Source: Parvicella sp964387945
GTDB lineage: Bacteria; Bacteroidota; Bacteroidia; Flavobacteriales_D; Parvicellaceae
NCBI GenBank assembly: GCA_964387945.1
Contig: CAYLYX010000004.1
Coordinates: 124,001-188,000 of the forward strand
Direction of reading: 5' to 3'
Length of the DNA: 64,000 nt
Notes under the pieces: model-generated
Seen by the model: the letters and a program-made list of their open reading frames with translations, nothing else
What the model was told of the DNA's origin: nothing
Database searches by the model: none
Part shown: piece after piece, positions 8,894-17,140 of the stretch
Layout of the letters: every line of letters begins with the position of its first letter
Position numbering within the stretch: the first letter of the stretch is position 1
Made by a program: the position numbers and the translations under genes

Positions 8894-9376
8894 ATGAGCA
8901 GTTTTAAATCATCTGATAAAGTCTGGGTTTACACTTCAGCAAGTGAGTTTACCGACCAGCAAAAGCAATTGCTACTTCAACGCGCACAAGGTTTTTTGGA
9001 TTCCTGGGAAAGCCATGGTGATAAAGTAAAAGGAGAGATAGGGTTGGCCTATGATCGTTTCATTATTGTGATTGCGGATGACTGTGGTGGAAACATGTGT
9101 GGTAGAGCGCAAGATGCTCAGGTTCGATTCATCAAAGAAGTGGAAGGGGAGTTAGGCGTAGAACTAATGGATCGAATGCAATTGGCTTACAAGTCAGACA
9201 AAGATCCGAATAAGGTGCTGGTCAAGAAAATGCCAGATTTTAAAGCAGAGATTCAGTTAGGCAGAATTACTCCGGAGACGATTGTTTTTAACAATATGGT
9301 TACCACTTTTGGCGAGTTTAGTGAAGGTTGGGAAACCCAACTTAAAAACAGTTGGCATAGACAGCTGATGAACTAA
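8894..9376 (+). CDS. Conserved Bacteroidota protein of unknown function
   Basis: A 160-residue soluble protein. It has no signal peptide or membrane segment. I recall close relatives next to the same Fe-S oxidoreductase pair in Flavobacteriia, where they are often labelled ABC transporter ATPase; no Walker motif is present here, so that label looks wrong. The sequence has a conserved central stretch (DDCGGNMCGRAQDAQVRFIKE) with two cysteines. It may serve the oxidoreductase encoded just upstream, but that rests on position alone. Its stop codon overlaps the stop of the convergent thioesterase gene by four bases. Confidence 0.75.
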   Translation: MSSFKSSDKVWVYTSASEFTDQQKQLLLQRAQGFLDSWESHGDKVKGEIGLAYDRFIIVIADDCGGNMCGRAQDAQVRFIKEVEGELGVELMDRMQLAYKSDKDPNKVLVKKMPDFKAEIQLGRITPETIVFNNMVTTFGEFSEGWETQLKNSWHRQLMN

Positions 9377-9813
9377 AAACTACTCTTCTCCACTGGATAG
9401 GCATTCAACGTAGCTAGTGCGGTGGCAATTAACTGATCGTCTGAATTGAATATTTCTCCCTTTACCACAAGGATAGATTTTCCTTTTTTCAAAACTGTTC
9501 CAACTCCTTTGATGTTGTCTTTGACTAGAGCTGGTCTTAGGTAATTGATTTTAAACTCAACGGTACTTACTACTTTTCCTTCGGGAGCAGTAGCGCTTAA
9601 GGCTGCAACGCCTACAATTGCATCCATAAAACCAGCAATCGCCCCTCCGTGAGCAGCAGTTGGCGTAGCAAGTAACTCTTCGGTTACGCATAAGGAGTAG
9701 TGAATTTTTCCGGGTTCAATAACCTCATAATCCATTCCCAACAACCGACCAAAATGATTGTTTTTATTGTAGGTGGATAGGATTAAATTCGTTAGTTCCC
9801 CAGTTCGATCCAT
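9373..9813 (-). CDS. PaaI-type hotdog-fold thioesterase
   Basis: A 146-residue single-domain hotdog thioesterase that would hydrolyse acyl- or aryl-CoA. The signature segment AAHGGAIAGFMDAIVGVAA lies near residues 53-71, and the later VSTVEFKINYLRPA and KGKSILVVKGEIFN strands follow the PaaI pattern. It overlaps the 3' end of the LytM-like gene upstream by 22 bases, so translation is probably coupled. It is the last gene of a five-gene minus-strand run starting at the VTC-domain gene. The natural substrate cannot be told. Confidence 0.87.
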   Translation of the reverse strand: MDRTGELTNLILSTYNKNNHFGRLLGMDYEVIEPGKIHYSLCVTEELLATPTAAHGGAIAGFMDAIVGVAALSATAPEGKVVSTVEFKINYLRPALVKDNIKGVGTVLKKGKSILVVKGEIFNSDDQLIATALATLNAYPVEKSSF

Positions 9814-10403
9814 TCCTCAATTTTTAACGCTTTGCTAATTCCTCTGTACGTTCGCCAGATTTCGAAGATCATCTTTCCATTCGAGTAACTGGTCACTTCA
9901 CCGATTCGCTGTCCGTTATCAACCCATTGACCTACTTTAACGTTTACGTTGCTAAGCGAACCGTAGACCATTCTGTAAGCGCCTCGTTTGATCATAACCA
10001 CCTGCTCGTTGCCAGGGATTTCGAAGATACTGGTTACTTCTCCTTCAAAAACAGCATTTACCGTTTCTCCCGGAGCAGCATCGATGATCAGTCGGTTGAT
10101 CTGCGGGTTTTCAGCACTCATCAACGCATTGGTGTCGATGGAGTAATGATTGATAAAGGTAAAGCTCGTGAGTGGCAATTGTAAAGATCCTTTTGACGCT
10201 TCAAACTCAACACTTTCAATGCTATCACAAATATCTGGAGATGCTTGTTCACACACAATAGCAGAGCCAATGTACTCGCTTCGTTGCATTTGTTTTACAG
10301 CAAACTTGAGGTCGTTGTCAGAAACAAATTCTTCAGCTTCATACTCTCCCTGAGCAACAAAGATCAGCGGAATGAAAAGATATGTCAATAAAAGTACCCG
10401 CAT
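9792..10403 (-). CDS. Degenerate LytM/M23-like periplasmic protein
   Basis: A 203-residue protein with a signal peptide (LLLTYLFIPLIFVAQG). Residues about 100-190 follow the LytM/M23 fold, with PGETVNAVFEGEVTSI and the strand-rich GAYRMVYGSLSNVNVKVG followed by GQWVDNGQRIGEV. The zinc ligands are missing: the usual HxH of the second motif reads YGS, and no HxxxD precedes it. It is therefore unlikely to be a peptidase and may act like EnvC-type LytM proteins, which bind and activate amidases. It overlaps DUF4956 by one base and the thioesterase by 22 bases. Confidence 0.75.
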   Translation of the reverse strand: MRVLLLTYLFIPLIFVAQGEYEAEEFVSDNDLKFAVKQMQRSEYIGSAIVCEQASPDICDSIESVEFEASKGSLQLPLTSFTFINHYSIDTNALMSAENPQINRLIIDAAPGETVNAVFEGEVTSIFEIPGNEQVVMIKRGAYRMVYGSLSNVNVKVGQWVDNGQRIGEVTSYSNGKMIFEIWRTYRGISKALKIEEWIELGN

Positions 10404-11251
10404 TAATTGTTATCTGATTCGTGTGTTTCATCCATGTAAATTGGAGACGTCTGCAAGTCTTTATAATAATAGATTGAAATTCGTACGGTATCGTTCAAAA
10501 AGTTGATTTTCCCGATCTCTACACGATTGATAACCAAACCCGTACGCTCACTCAAGTCAGCAAGTAATTCGTCCATATTTCCCGGTTTGATTAAATCTAT
10601 CTTTTCGTAAGTTACGTTCAGTTTAGCTTCGTGCTCTAACAACCACATTTTTTCAATCGCAAAAGTCGCACCAACAATCACTAGGTTGGCAAAAGCAAGT
10701 TCTGTCCAGCTAAATTTCTTGGAAGCCAGTGCATTTAATACGGCAATTCCGATCACCATAAACAAATAGGTCATTTCTCTCACCGGCATGGTGGTAGTTC
10801 GGAAACGGATGATGCCAAATACTGCAAATAGCCCCAGACCAATACCTGTGCCGATATCGTATTTCTTCATGGCGAAAATGATCATGAAGACTACGATATT
10901 CGTAATGATAAAAGAGAAGAGGTAATCCTTTCGTTTAGTAGTAGGGTAGTACAACGTTCTTACCAGTATGAGTGTAAAGATTAAGTTGGCTAAAAACCGC
11001 AAGAGCAATTTCTCAAAATCATTGTCGTAGATTTTGATCTTTTGGAAAGTCAAGTCTCCAAAGCCCTTATCCTCATCATCTTTGTCCTTCTTCTTATCCT
11101 TCTTTTTGTCGTTGTCCTCATTTTCGGAAGAATCATCGTACTGTTCTTCCTGATATTCTTCATCAACGGACTCTTCCGCTTCCGCATTGGTCTGACCAAT
11201 CGAAACTAACGGAACGAACATCATCATGATTAATAAAAGCCTTAGTTGCAT
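10403..11251 (-). CDS. DUF4956 membrane protein
   Basis: A 282-residue protein with a signal-like N-terminus (LLLIMMMFVPLVSIGQ), a long acidic/lysine linker (about 22-65, rich in D, E and K) and then four or five membrane segments (about 85-200), ending in a soluble domain with NRVEIGKINFLNDTVRISIYYY. This is the DUF4956 family, which in many bacteria sits next to a VTC-domain polyphosphate polymerase-like protein, as it does here. The low-complexity linker is unusual for the family and probably species-specific. Role: likely a membrane partner of the VTC protein; the exact reaction is unknown. Confidence 0.85.
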   Translation of the reverse strand: MQLRLLLIMMMFVPLVSIGQTNAEAEESVDEEYQEEQYDDSSENEDNDKKKDKKKDKDDEDKGFGDLTFQKIKIYDNDFEKLLLRFLANLIFTLILVRTLYYPTTKRKDYLFSFIITNIVVFMIIFAMKKYDIGTGIGLGLFAVFGIIRFRTTTMPVREMTYLFMVIGIAVLNALASKKFSWTELAFANLVIVGATFAIEKMWLLEHEAKLNVTYEKIDLIKPGNMDELLADLSERTGLVINRVEIGKINFLNDTVRISIYYYKDLQTSPIYMDETHESDNN

Positions 11252-11270
11252 ATGCTATTCTGTATTTAGT

Positions 11271-12023
11271 TTATAGTTCTCTGATTTTATCAATGAGTAA
11301 ATATTTTTTCTTGAACCGGTTTTTCTTAATTTCTGGGTTGGTCAAACCCATTCCAATGCAGTATTTGCTGACTTTTGCCCTCCGAATACCGTGCGCACGA
11401 AGTGTTTTCATAACAGGGGAACTGCGGTTTTCTTTTTCCTGTTTTACTTCAGCGATGACAATATTCTCATATCCCATGTCTTTCTTGTGCTCACTGTCTT
11501 TAAAGTGTAAGCCGATATCTAGCGTTACGCGTTCGTTTAGTTCTTGATTAACGAGTGTAATTCGCTCAAAACTGTTCCACAATGAAGGCTGCAACTCTTT
11601 CGATTCTGGAAGAATCTGATTGATGAAGTCGATGGAAGCATCAGAAAGGTCCAGCTCAAAATCCTCAATTCTAATCCTTGTTTTGTCCGTTCTGCCTTTT
11701 TTCTTGTGTTTCACTTCCAAAAAGCACAGGTCACTATCCACGTATCTTCTGATTCTAACCTTGTAACGATTGGGATAACCGTTGTGGTGATGCATGTAAT
11801 GATCCAAATCGTCCGTATCGAAGTAAAGGCTTTTGTATTTTGCTGTACGCAGACCTTCTATCTCCAGAGCTCGATAATGCTGTGCTAATTCGTTGAGCAC
11901 GTCCAAAAATTGGTTTTTAGAAAGCACGTATTTCGTATCCACGCGATTCATGAGCTGAACGCTGTCCATTTCCTTTAGAGAAATGGGATTAAATTTGGAT
12001 AAGATGTCATTAAGTGCTGTCAT
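11271..12023 (-). CDS. VTC-domain (polyphosphate polymerase-like) protein
   Basis: A 250-residue soluble tunnel-fold protein of the VTC family. Basic residues that line the tunnel are visible: MNRVDTKYVLS, KYKSLYFDTDD, RYKVRIRRYVDSDLCFLEVKHKKKGRTDKTR, and the acidic IVIAEVKQEKE. In yeast the domain makes polyphosphate; the bacterial members beside DUF4956 have no settled product. It is the first gene of the minus-strand operon VTC-DUF4956-LytM-like-thioesterase. A -7 element lies 24 bases upstream. The start is the ATG at 12023, in agreement with family length. Confidence 0.86.
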   Translation of the reverse strand: MTALNDILSKFNPISLKEMDSVQLMNRVDTKYVLSKNQFLDVLNELAQHYRALEIEGLRTAKYKSLYFDTDDLDHYMHHHNGYPNRYKVRIRRYVDSDLCFLEVKHKKKGRTDKTRIRIEDFELDLSDASIDFINQILPESKELQPSLWNSFERITLVNQELNERVTLDIGLHFKDSEHKKDMGYENIVIAEVKQEKENRSSPVMKTLRAHGIRRAKVSKYCIGMGLTNPEIKKNRFKKKYLLIDKIREL

Positions 12024-12046
12024 GTGCTATTTTACGCCTAGTTACA

Positions 12047-12054
12047 CAAAATTA
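12047..12054 (-). promoter_or_regulatory. -7 promoter element for the VTC operon
   Basis: The minus strand reads TAATTTTG, a full match to TAnnTTTG, 23 bases before the VTC start codon. Confidence 0.5.
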
Positions 12055-12096
12055 GGAATGTTAAGTAGGGATTAACATTCCCTAAAATTCTTTTAT

Positions 12097-12104
12097 TAAC
12101 TTTG
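12097..12104 (+). promoter_or_regulatory. -7 promoter element for cdd
   Basis: TAACTTTG is a full match to TAnnTTTG, 46 bases before the cytidine deaminase ATG. It forms a divergent pair with the VTC operon promoter. Confidence 0.5.
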
Positions 12105-12150
12105 GTTTTTTAGTAATCGAAGTTCTTTTCGATACGGTTTAAACAAAATA

Positions 12151-12639
12151 ATGGAAAACAAATCAATAAATATCAGCTATCAATTATTCGTCTCAAAGGA
12201 TGAATTATCTGATGAAAATGCGATGCTGATTAATAAAGCAGAAGAGGCACTTGAGAACGCCTACGCTGTATATTCCAAATTTCATGTGGGTGCTGCTTTA
12301 CTGTTAGATAATGGCGAGGTGGTGACAGGAAATAATCAAGAAAATATTGCTTACCCAAGTTCATTATGTGCAGAGCGGGTGGCGTTGTATTATTGCAAAG
12401 CCCATTATCCGAATGCAGTAGTAAAGAAAATTGCCATCATGGCACGTTCTGAGCAAGGAGATTTGATAGAGGTCATCTCACCCTGTGGTGGATGCAGGCA
12501 GGTGATGAGTGAGTATGAACGCGTGCAGAAAGAAAACATGCAGGTGATTCTCAAAGGAGAAGGAGATAGCATTATGATCTTTGATTCAGTAGCAGATTTG
12601 TTACCACTTTCATTCAATACAAAAGTACTCGGTGCATAG
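12151..12639 (+). CDS. cdd: Cytidine deaminase
   Basis: A 162-residue zinc-dependent deaminase that converts cytidine or deoxycytidine to uridine or deoxyuridine in pyrimidine salvage. The zinc site is complete: the CAERVALYY block carries the cysteine and catalytic glutamate (about residues 73-81) and SPCGGCRQVM supplies the two other cysteines (about 110-119). It is about 30 residues longer than the typical homotetrameric enzyme; the extra length is at both ends and is normal for Bacteroidota members. Its last eight bases overlap the start of the next lipoprotein gene. Confidence 0.95.
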   Translation: MENKSINISYQLFVSKDELSDENAMLINKAEEALENAYAVYSKFHVGAALLLDNGEVVTGNNQENIAYPSSLCAERVALYYCKAHYPNAVVKKIAIMARSEQGDLIEVISPCGGCRQVMSEYERVQKENMQVILKGEGDSIMIFDSVADLLPLSFNTKVLGA

Positions 12640-13048
12640 AACAGTTGTCTACATATTGATTCTAGTTTTTTTTGCTGTTGTTTCATGCAATAAGTTTTCG
12701 TCCAACACGGATTGTACGCCATCAGCAGATTGTTACCCGTTTCCCTGGGATAGCGGCTATGTTTACGTAGATGTGACTTATCCCGGTTCAGGACCAGGAA
12801 TTCCCGTGATCTTGTACGAAGGATACGTGGAAGATCAGCAAATCTTATGGGCGGATACTGTTTATACGGATGAACTCATCTTTTGGTTACCAACTCAAAC
12901 CCGCTATGCGGTAGAGGCGTATTACTCGTATGGTGGTCAGACCATTGTGGCGCTAGACGGAAGAAAGTTGAACGAGGAGTCCTATGATGATTGTGGTGAA
13001 ACGTGTTATGAAGAGTCATCCATTCGATTGGATGTAAAGAAGTTGTAG
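12632..13048 (+). CDS. Predicted lipoprotein of unknown function
   Basis: A 138-residue protein starting with a GTG that overlaps the cdd stop. It has a type II signal (VYILILVFFAVVSCN, lipobox Cys near residue 20), so it should be membrane anchored. The rest is rich in tyrosine, aspartate and paired cysteines (NTDCTPSADCYPFPW near the mature N-terminus and DDCGETCYEES near the end), suggesting two disulfides in the periplasm. I do not recognise a family. It ends one base before the acyltransferase start, so it belongs to the cdd-acyltransferase operon. Confidence 0.72.
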   Translation: MHRTVVYILILVFFAVVSCNKFSSNTDCTPSADCYPFPWDSGYVYVDVTYPGSGPGIPVILYEGYVEDQQILWADTVYTDELIFWLPTQTRYAVEAYYSYGGQTIVALDGRKLNEESYDDCGETCYEESSIRLDVKKL

Positions 13049-13930
13049 ATGGGCGCGAAGATATTGTATTACCTGATTCTAATTCCCTTGTCGAGAATGC
13101 CCTTCTTTATGCTGTATGCATTGAGTGATTTTGCCTTCTTCATGATGTTTTATGTGGTGGGATACCGAAAAGCAGTAGTGTACAAGAATCTGCAGAACTC
13201 TTTTCCCGAAAAAACAGAAAAGGAATTAAAATTCTTACAAAAACACTTCTTCAAACACCTGTGTGATCTGATGGTAGAGAGTATCAAAGGATTTACCATC
13301 TCAGAAAAGCAGATCATGCAGCGGGTGAAGTTCAAGAACAACGAAATCTTAGATCAATTCTTTGATCAAGGGAAGTCTGTGATCGTAGTTACAGGACATT
13401 ATAACAACTGGGAAATGGTGGGTACGGCTAGTGGAAAAGGAATTCAGCACCAACCGTTGGGTATTTATAAGCCGTTGAGCAATAAGTTTTTTGATCGCAA
13501 AATGAGAGTTTCCAGAGAGCGCCACGGTCTGATCATGGTGCCGATGAAAGAAACGGTGGATAGTCTGGAGAAAGATTATGGAAGACCCGCTGCTTTGCTT
13601 TTTGCAGCTGATCAAACGCCATCTAACGTCTCAAAGTGTTATTGGATGATGTTTTTGAATCAGGAAACACCTGTTTTTTATGGTCCCGAGAAAATAGCCA
13701 AAGATTTTGACCTTCCAGTGGTTTATTCGAGTATGTACAAAAGGAGAAGAGGTCATTACGATGTGGTGCATCAGGTCATTACAGAGAATCCATCAGCAGC
13801 TCACTACGGAGAAATTACACAGCGACACGTCAAAATTCTGGAGGAGGACATTAAATTAGCTCCTCAGTATTGGCTGTGGTCGCACAAGCGTTGGAAACAT
13901 AAACGTCCGGAAGAAATGGAGTTGCATTGA
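13049..13930 (+). CDS. LpxL/HtrB-family lipid acyltransferase
   Basis: A 293-residue inner-membrane acyltransferase of the lysophospholipid/lipid A late acyltransferase family, which adds a secondary acyl chain to lipid A or an amino lipid. One N-terminal membrane segment (about 12-34) precedes the HX4E catalytic motif in GHYNNWEMVG (about 114-123). Later blocks LLFAADQTPSN and QYWLWSHKRWKHKRP match family landmarks, the last being the typical C-terminal arginine/lysine motif. It begins directly after the stop codon of the upstream lipoprotein gene, so translation is probably coupled. Confidence 0.92.
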   Translation: MGAKILYYLILIPLSRMPFFMLYALSDFAFFMMFYVVGYRKAVVYKNLQNSFPEKTEKELKFLQKHFFKHLCDLMVESIKGFTISEKQIMQRVKFKNNEILDQFFDQGKSVIVVTGHYNNWEMVGTASGKGIQHQPLGIYKPLSNKFFDRKMRVSRERHGLIMVPMKETVDSLEKDYGRPAALLFAADQTPSNVSKCYWMMFLNQETPVFYGPEKIAKDFDLPVVYSSMYKRRRGHYDVVHQVITENPSAAHYGEITQRHVKILEEDIKLAPQYWLWSHKRWKHKRPEEMELH

Positions 13931-14027
13931 TTTTCCAGACGTAGTCGTTAACTTCATCAACAATTGTTAATAACCTCCTTTCATAACTTTTTGGACTCGT
14001 TTTCTTTCAGACCGCAGGGATTCCAAC

Positions 14028-14035
14028 TACCTTTG
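14028..14035 (+). promoter_or_regulatory. -7 element placed 5 bases before dnaB (leaderless start)
   Basis: TACCTTTG is a full match to TAnnTTTG and is followed by TGGTA and then the ATG at 14041. With a normal -7 to start-site distance the mRNA would begin at the ATG itself, and no ribosome binding site could be transcribed. Confidence 0.5.
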
Positions 14036-14040
14036 TGGTA

Positions 14041-15624
14041 ATGTCAGAACAGATAGGAGATATAATGAAGTCTGCGCAGGGGGGGAATCGCAAGATTAGA
14101 AAATCAGCGCAAAACCCTGTTGCTTATGGAGGAAAATTACCCCCGCAAGCGGTGGACATGGAAGAGGCGGTTCTGGGAGCGTTAATGCTTCAGAAAGACC
14201 CCGTGAACGATGTGATCGATATTTTGCAACCGCATTCGTTTTACAAGGAATCACACCAAAAAATTTACGAAGCGATCAAGGAACTTTTTGGTGAATCGCA
14301 ACCGATTGATATTTTGACCGTAACGCAACGGCTTCGACAGAAGGGAGTGATTGATGAAGTGGGAGGTCCTTTTTATATTTCTCAACTGACCAATCGAGTG
14401 GCGTCTACAGCGAATACAGAAGCACATGCCCGTGTAATTTCGCAGAAATACATTTTACGTGAATTGATCAAGGTATCCAGCGATATCATCAATAAAGCGT
14501 ACGATGAAACCTCGGATGTATTCGATCTTTTGGACGATGCGGAGAGCGCTCTTTTTAAAGTAGCCGAAGGAAACATTCGAAAGAATTACGACACCATGAA
14601 AGATCTCGTTTATCAAGCGAGTAAGGAGATTGAAGTGGCAATGAACCGAGAAGATGGGGTAAGTGGTATTCCTACCGGGTTTACCGATCTGGATCGTGTA
14701 ACTTCTGGATGGCAGAAGTCGGATATGGTCGTATTAGCTGCTCGTCCGGGGATGGGAAAAACAGCTTTTGTACTTTCGATGGCGCGAAATGTTGCGGTGC
14801 AATACGGTCATGGTGTAGCGGTATTCTCGTTGGAGATGAGTTCGCTACAGTTAGTAAATCGTTTGATTTCAGGCGAAGCAGAGATTCCAGCAGAAGATAT
14901 TCGTAAGGGTAATTTCACGCGGGAGAAGTTCAACCAATTCTTCGAACGAACCAAGAAACTTTCAGAAGCACCTTTGTTTATCGATGATACACCTGCACTC
15001 TCCATTTTTGAGTTACGAGCAAAGTGTAGACGATTAAAGGCACAGCACGATATTAATCTGGTGGTGATCGATTACTTGCAGTTGATGACAGCAGGAGGAA
15101 CAGCCGGCAACCGTGAGCAGGAAATTTCTACGATTTCCCGTTCGATCAAAGAGATTGCAAAAGAACTCGATGTACCGATCATTGCTCTTTCTCAGTTGAG
15201 TCGATCGGTAGAAAGTAGAGGAGGAGATAAACGTCCGATGCTATCCGATCTTCGGGAATCCGGAGCGATTGAGCAGGATGCCGATATTGTATGTTTTATC
15301 TATCGTCCGGAGTACTATCAATTGGACGTTTGGCCAGATAACACACCCTGTGCCGGACAAGGAGAGATCATCATTGCCAAGCACCGTAACGGTTCGCTGG
15401 AAGACATTCGTTTGAAGTTTGTAGGTAAATTTGCCAAGTTTGATAACCTCGACACGTTTGGTGATGACTACAGCACCAGTGCTTTATCGAGCATTCAGGG
15501 AGGAGATGATTTTGATTCCGACTTCGGGACGTACACTGTACCGAGCAAGATGAACAACGATTTTGAGGACGAAAATTTCGATTCGAACTTCGGAGGAGGA
15601 GATGATGACGATGATCCTTTCTAA
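14041..15624 (+). CDS. dnaB: Replicative DNA helicase
   Basis: The 527-residue hexameric helicase that unwinds DNA at the replication fork. The N-terminal domain (PQAVDMEEAVLGALML, residues about 38-53) is followed by a linker and the RecA-like ATPase: Walker A in AARPGMGKTAF (about 230-240), the VFSLEMSS block, Walker B in LVVIDYLQLM, the QLSRSVESR motif and the SGAIEQDAD arginine-finger region. The C-terminal tail is a run of aspartates and glycines (GGGDDDDDPF). A GTG at 14035 is also in frame, but it overlaps the promoter element; I prefer the ATG at 14041. Length is normal. Confidence 0.97.
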   Translation: MSEQIGDIMKSAQGGNRKIRKSAQNPVAYGGKLPPQAVDMEEAVLGALMLQKDPVNDVIDILQPHSFYKESHQKIYEAIKELFGESQPIDILTVTQRLRQKGVIDEVGGPFYISQLTNRVASTANTEAHARVISQKYILRELIKVSSDIINKAYDETSDVFDLLDDAESALFKVAEGNIRKNYDTMKDLVYQASKEIEVAMNREDGVSGIPTGFTDLDRVTSGWQKSDMVVLAARPGMGKTAFVLSMARNVAVQYGHGVAVFSLEMSSLQLVNRLISGEAEIPAEDIRKGNFTREKFNQFFERTKKLSEAPLFIDDTPALSIFELRAKCRRLKAQHDINLVVIDYLQLMTAGGTAGNREQEISTISRSIKEIAKELDVPIIALSQLSRSVESRGGDKRPMLSDLRESGAIEQDADIVCFIYRPEYYQLDVWPDNTPCAGQGEIIIAKHRNGSLEDIRLKFVGKFAKFDNLDTFGDDYSTSALSSIQGGDDFDSDFGTYTVPSKMNNDFEDENFDSNFGGGDDDDDPF

Positions 15625-15686
15625 CGTTTAGGGTTTAACAGCTTGTGATGAGTGAGCAGGGTAGTTTTTGAGGAAATTATTCAAAT

Positions 15687-15992
15687 TTAATTTATTCTAA
15701 CTCCCTGAATTAATATAGCACATTCAATGGATTGCTCTTTCAAATGAAGGAATTGTTTTCTTTCCTCATCCTGTTTGAAATTATCAAAATCTTCTTGAGA
15801 ATCGAATTCTACCAAATGTATTTCGTAAGGAACTTTGATGTTGTTTTCAATTACTGAACCATCATTGGGTCGAATGCGTAAGGTAAGCCTTCCATTGTAT
15901 TTTGAGATGATCGGAATTGCCAGGGATTCAAATTCATGAAAGACCTCTTCTTTTCCTTCTTTTATGTAGATTAATTGTGTAAGGTGGATCAT
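15687..15992 (-). CDS. DUF1330-like dimeric alpha/beta-barrel protein
   Basis: A 101-residue soluble protein. The pattern IHLTQLIYIKEGKE at the start, PYEIHLVEFDSQEDFDNFKQD in the middle and a final beta strand is that of DUF1330-like proteins, which fold as dimeric ferredoxin-like barrels. No catalytic residues are established for the family, so no reaction is proposed. It lies just downstream of dnaB in opposite orientation, at the left edge of the first accessory region, and has no obvious flanking repeat of the cassette type. It could equally be a core gene. Confidence 0.75.
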   Translation of the reverse strand: MIHLTQLIYIKEGKEEVFHEFESLAIPIISKYNGRLTLRIRPNDGSVIENNIKVPYEIHLVEFDSQEDFDNFKQDEERKQFLHLKEQSIECAILIQGVRIN

Positions 15993-16030
15993 TTTGTGGG
16001 GTTGAAAATGTTAGCTTGTCGTTTATTTTT

Positions 16031-16450
16031 TCAGAACGGAAGTTTGGTTGTATTTTTATGTTTCCCTTTTTTATATAATGAAGAATATGAGCCATGCTGC
16101 CAATAACCATCCATTTTATCGTTTTTGTAGTTTCCTACAATTCGACCCTCATATCCGTTAGCATTAACTCGCTCGAAAGTCCATCTTCCATTTTTTAGTC
16201 CTTGGTCATCTACGTTCCCAAGAATAATTGTCCCATTTTCACATTCAAAAATCACATTGAATTCATATTGTTTATACACCTTACCATCCCTATCTTTAAC
16301 AATAGCAGTTGTGTCCTTGTGTTGAAAGAGATCAATATCGATATTCACTTTTCTAATATCTTCTATTACTTTAAGGTTGCACAGGCTGTCGTGCTGAGAA
16401 AATGCTAGAATGGACTGAAAAAATGATATGAGTATTAAAGTTGTTTTCAT
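16031..16450 (-). CDS. Secreted protein with MORN-like repeats, unknown function
   Basis: A 139-residue protein starting at the ATG at 16450 (an in-frame GTG lies nine bases further up). A signal peptide (KTTLILISFFQSILAFSQ) is clear. The C-terminal half has weak glycine/aromatic repeats such as NGRWTFERVNANGYEGR and DKMDGYWQHGSY, which resemble MORN repeats seen in YwqK-type proteins. The repeats are too few to be sure. The gene is in the same orientation as its neighbours in the accessory region and is followed on its upstream side by a hairpin repeat at 16455-16533. Confidence 0.65.
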   Translation of the reverse strand: MKTTLILISFFQSILAFSQHDSLCNLKVIEDIRKVNIDIDLFQHKDTTAIVKDRDGKVYKQYEFNVIFECENGTIILGNVDDQGLKNGRWTFERVNANGYEGRIVGNYKNDKMDGYWQHGSYSSLYKKGKHKNTTKLPF

Positions 16451-16454
16451 CTTA

Positions 16455-16533
16455 TGCACCCTAATGTTTTAAGTAAAAAACACAGTATCGGTTTAATTTC
16501 GTAAGGTATGCTTTTTTCTTTTTGTTGGGCTCA
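16455..16533 (-). repeat. attC-like cassette junction
   Basis: Between the MORN-like gene and the DUF4265 gene. The plus strand carries a left arm around TAAGTAAAAAACAC and a right arm around GTATGCTTTTTTC, ending in the core GTTGGGC (16524-16530), which fits GTTRRRY exactly. Pairing is imperfect, so this is one of the weaker sites. Confidence 0.5.
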
Positions 16534-16538
16534 GTTAT

Positions 16539-17021
16539 TTATTCTTCATCGTCAGGCTTGTCATCAAAACTACCCGCAACACGTTCTTCACAGGTCTCGA
16601 ATCCAAGATACTCCTTTTCTTCTAGTTCGCAGAGTCGATCAAATACTTCTTGGTAATTCCCTTCGGGTTGCATATCCAGAGAAAAATAAAAGTCATTGCA
16701 TCTCTCATATGAAATGGTCAATTCTCGCAGAGTCTCGAGTATTTCTTCTTGTTCTGTTCTGTCGATATGATCCTTGAAAAATACTCTAAATGTTCGATGT
16801 TGACTAGGTTCTATTAGCTCTCTAATTTCAAGGAAAGACTCTTCAGAATCTCGTGTTGCACGAACAATATCGTGAAAATTTAAACCATAAGCATAGAAAG
16901 GAACATTCTCTAGTTTATAAAGATCATTTCCGAGAGGAGTAGCCCACATCGACTCTCCGTCCATCGCCCAGTGATTTGGTAGATCAATGTGTACTTTTTC
17001 AAGCCCTTCTTTATTCTCCAT
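16539..17021 (-). CDS. DUF4265 protein
   Basis: A 160-residue soluble acidic protein that matches the DUF4265 family: an opening KVHIDLP, the block MWATPLGNDLYKLENVPFYA, then NFHDIVRA and a C-terminal part with RTFRVFF and ISYERCNDFYFSLDM. No catalytic residues are known for this family. It has no signal peptide. The gene is flanked by hairpin repeats on both sides, which is the arrangement of the accessory cassettes; DUF4265 proteins are often found in such scattered, single-gene contexts, but I cannot assign a function. Confidence 0.75.
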   Translation of the reverse strand: MENKEGLEKVHIDLPNHWAMDGESMWATPLGNDLYKLENVPFYAYGLNFHDIVRATRDSEESFLEIRELIEPSQHRTFRVFFKDHIDRTEQEEILETLRELTISYERCNDFYFSLDMQPEGNYQEVFDRLCELEEKEYLGFETCEERVAGSFDDKPDDEE

Positions 17022-17030
17022 TTTTTAGTT

Positions 17031-17140
17031 ATGACGCTCCGACTAAAATACGCAGAAACGGCTTCTAATCTTATCTGCCAGATTAGTTTTTTGCTATGGT
17101 AGCGGCTAGGTCTTTATTTTTTCCTGATTTGCTACTGTTA
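17031..17140 (-). repeat. attC-like cassette junction
   Basis: Between the DUF4265 and ParE genes. It contains ACGCTCCGACTAAAATACG on the left and a CTTTATTTTTTCC arm on the right, with an internal perfect hairpin CTAATCT/AGATTAG. The left part is closely similar to the junction at 47231-47300 (ACGCTCTGACTAAAATAAG). The right core reads GTTATGA and overlaps the parE stop codon. Confidence 0.55.

Noticed and set aside
8894..9376. ABC transporter ATPase annotation for this protein
   Set aside because: No Walker A, Walker B or signature motif is present in the 160 residues.
15625..15686. Junction or terminator after dnaB
   Set aside because: No stem with T-run and no core motif could be seen in this gap.
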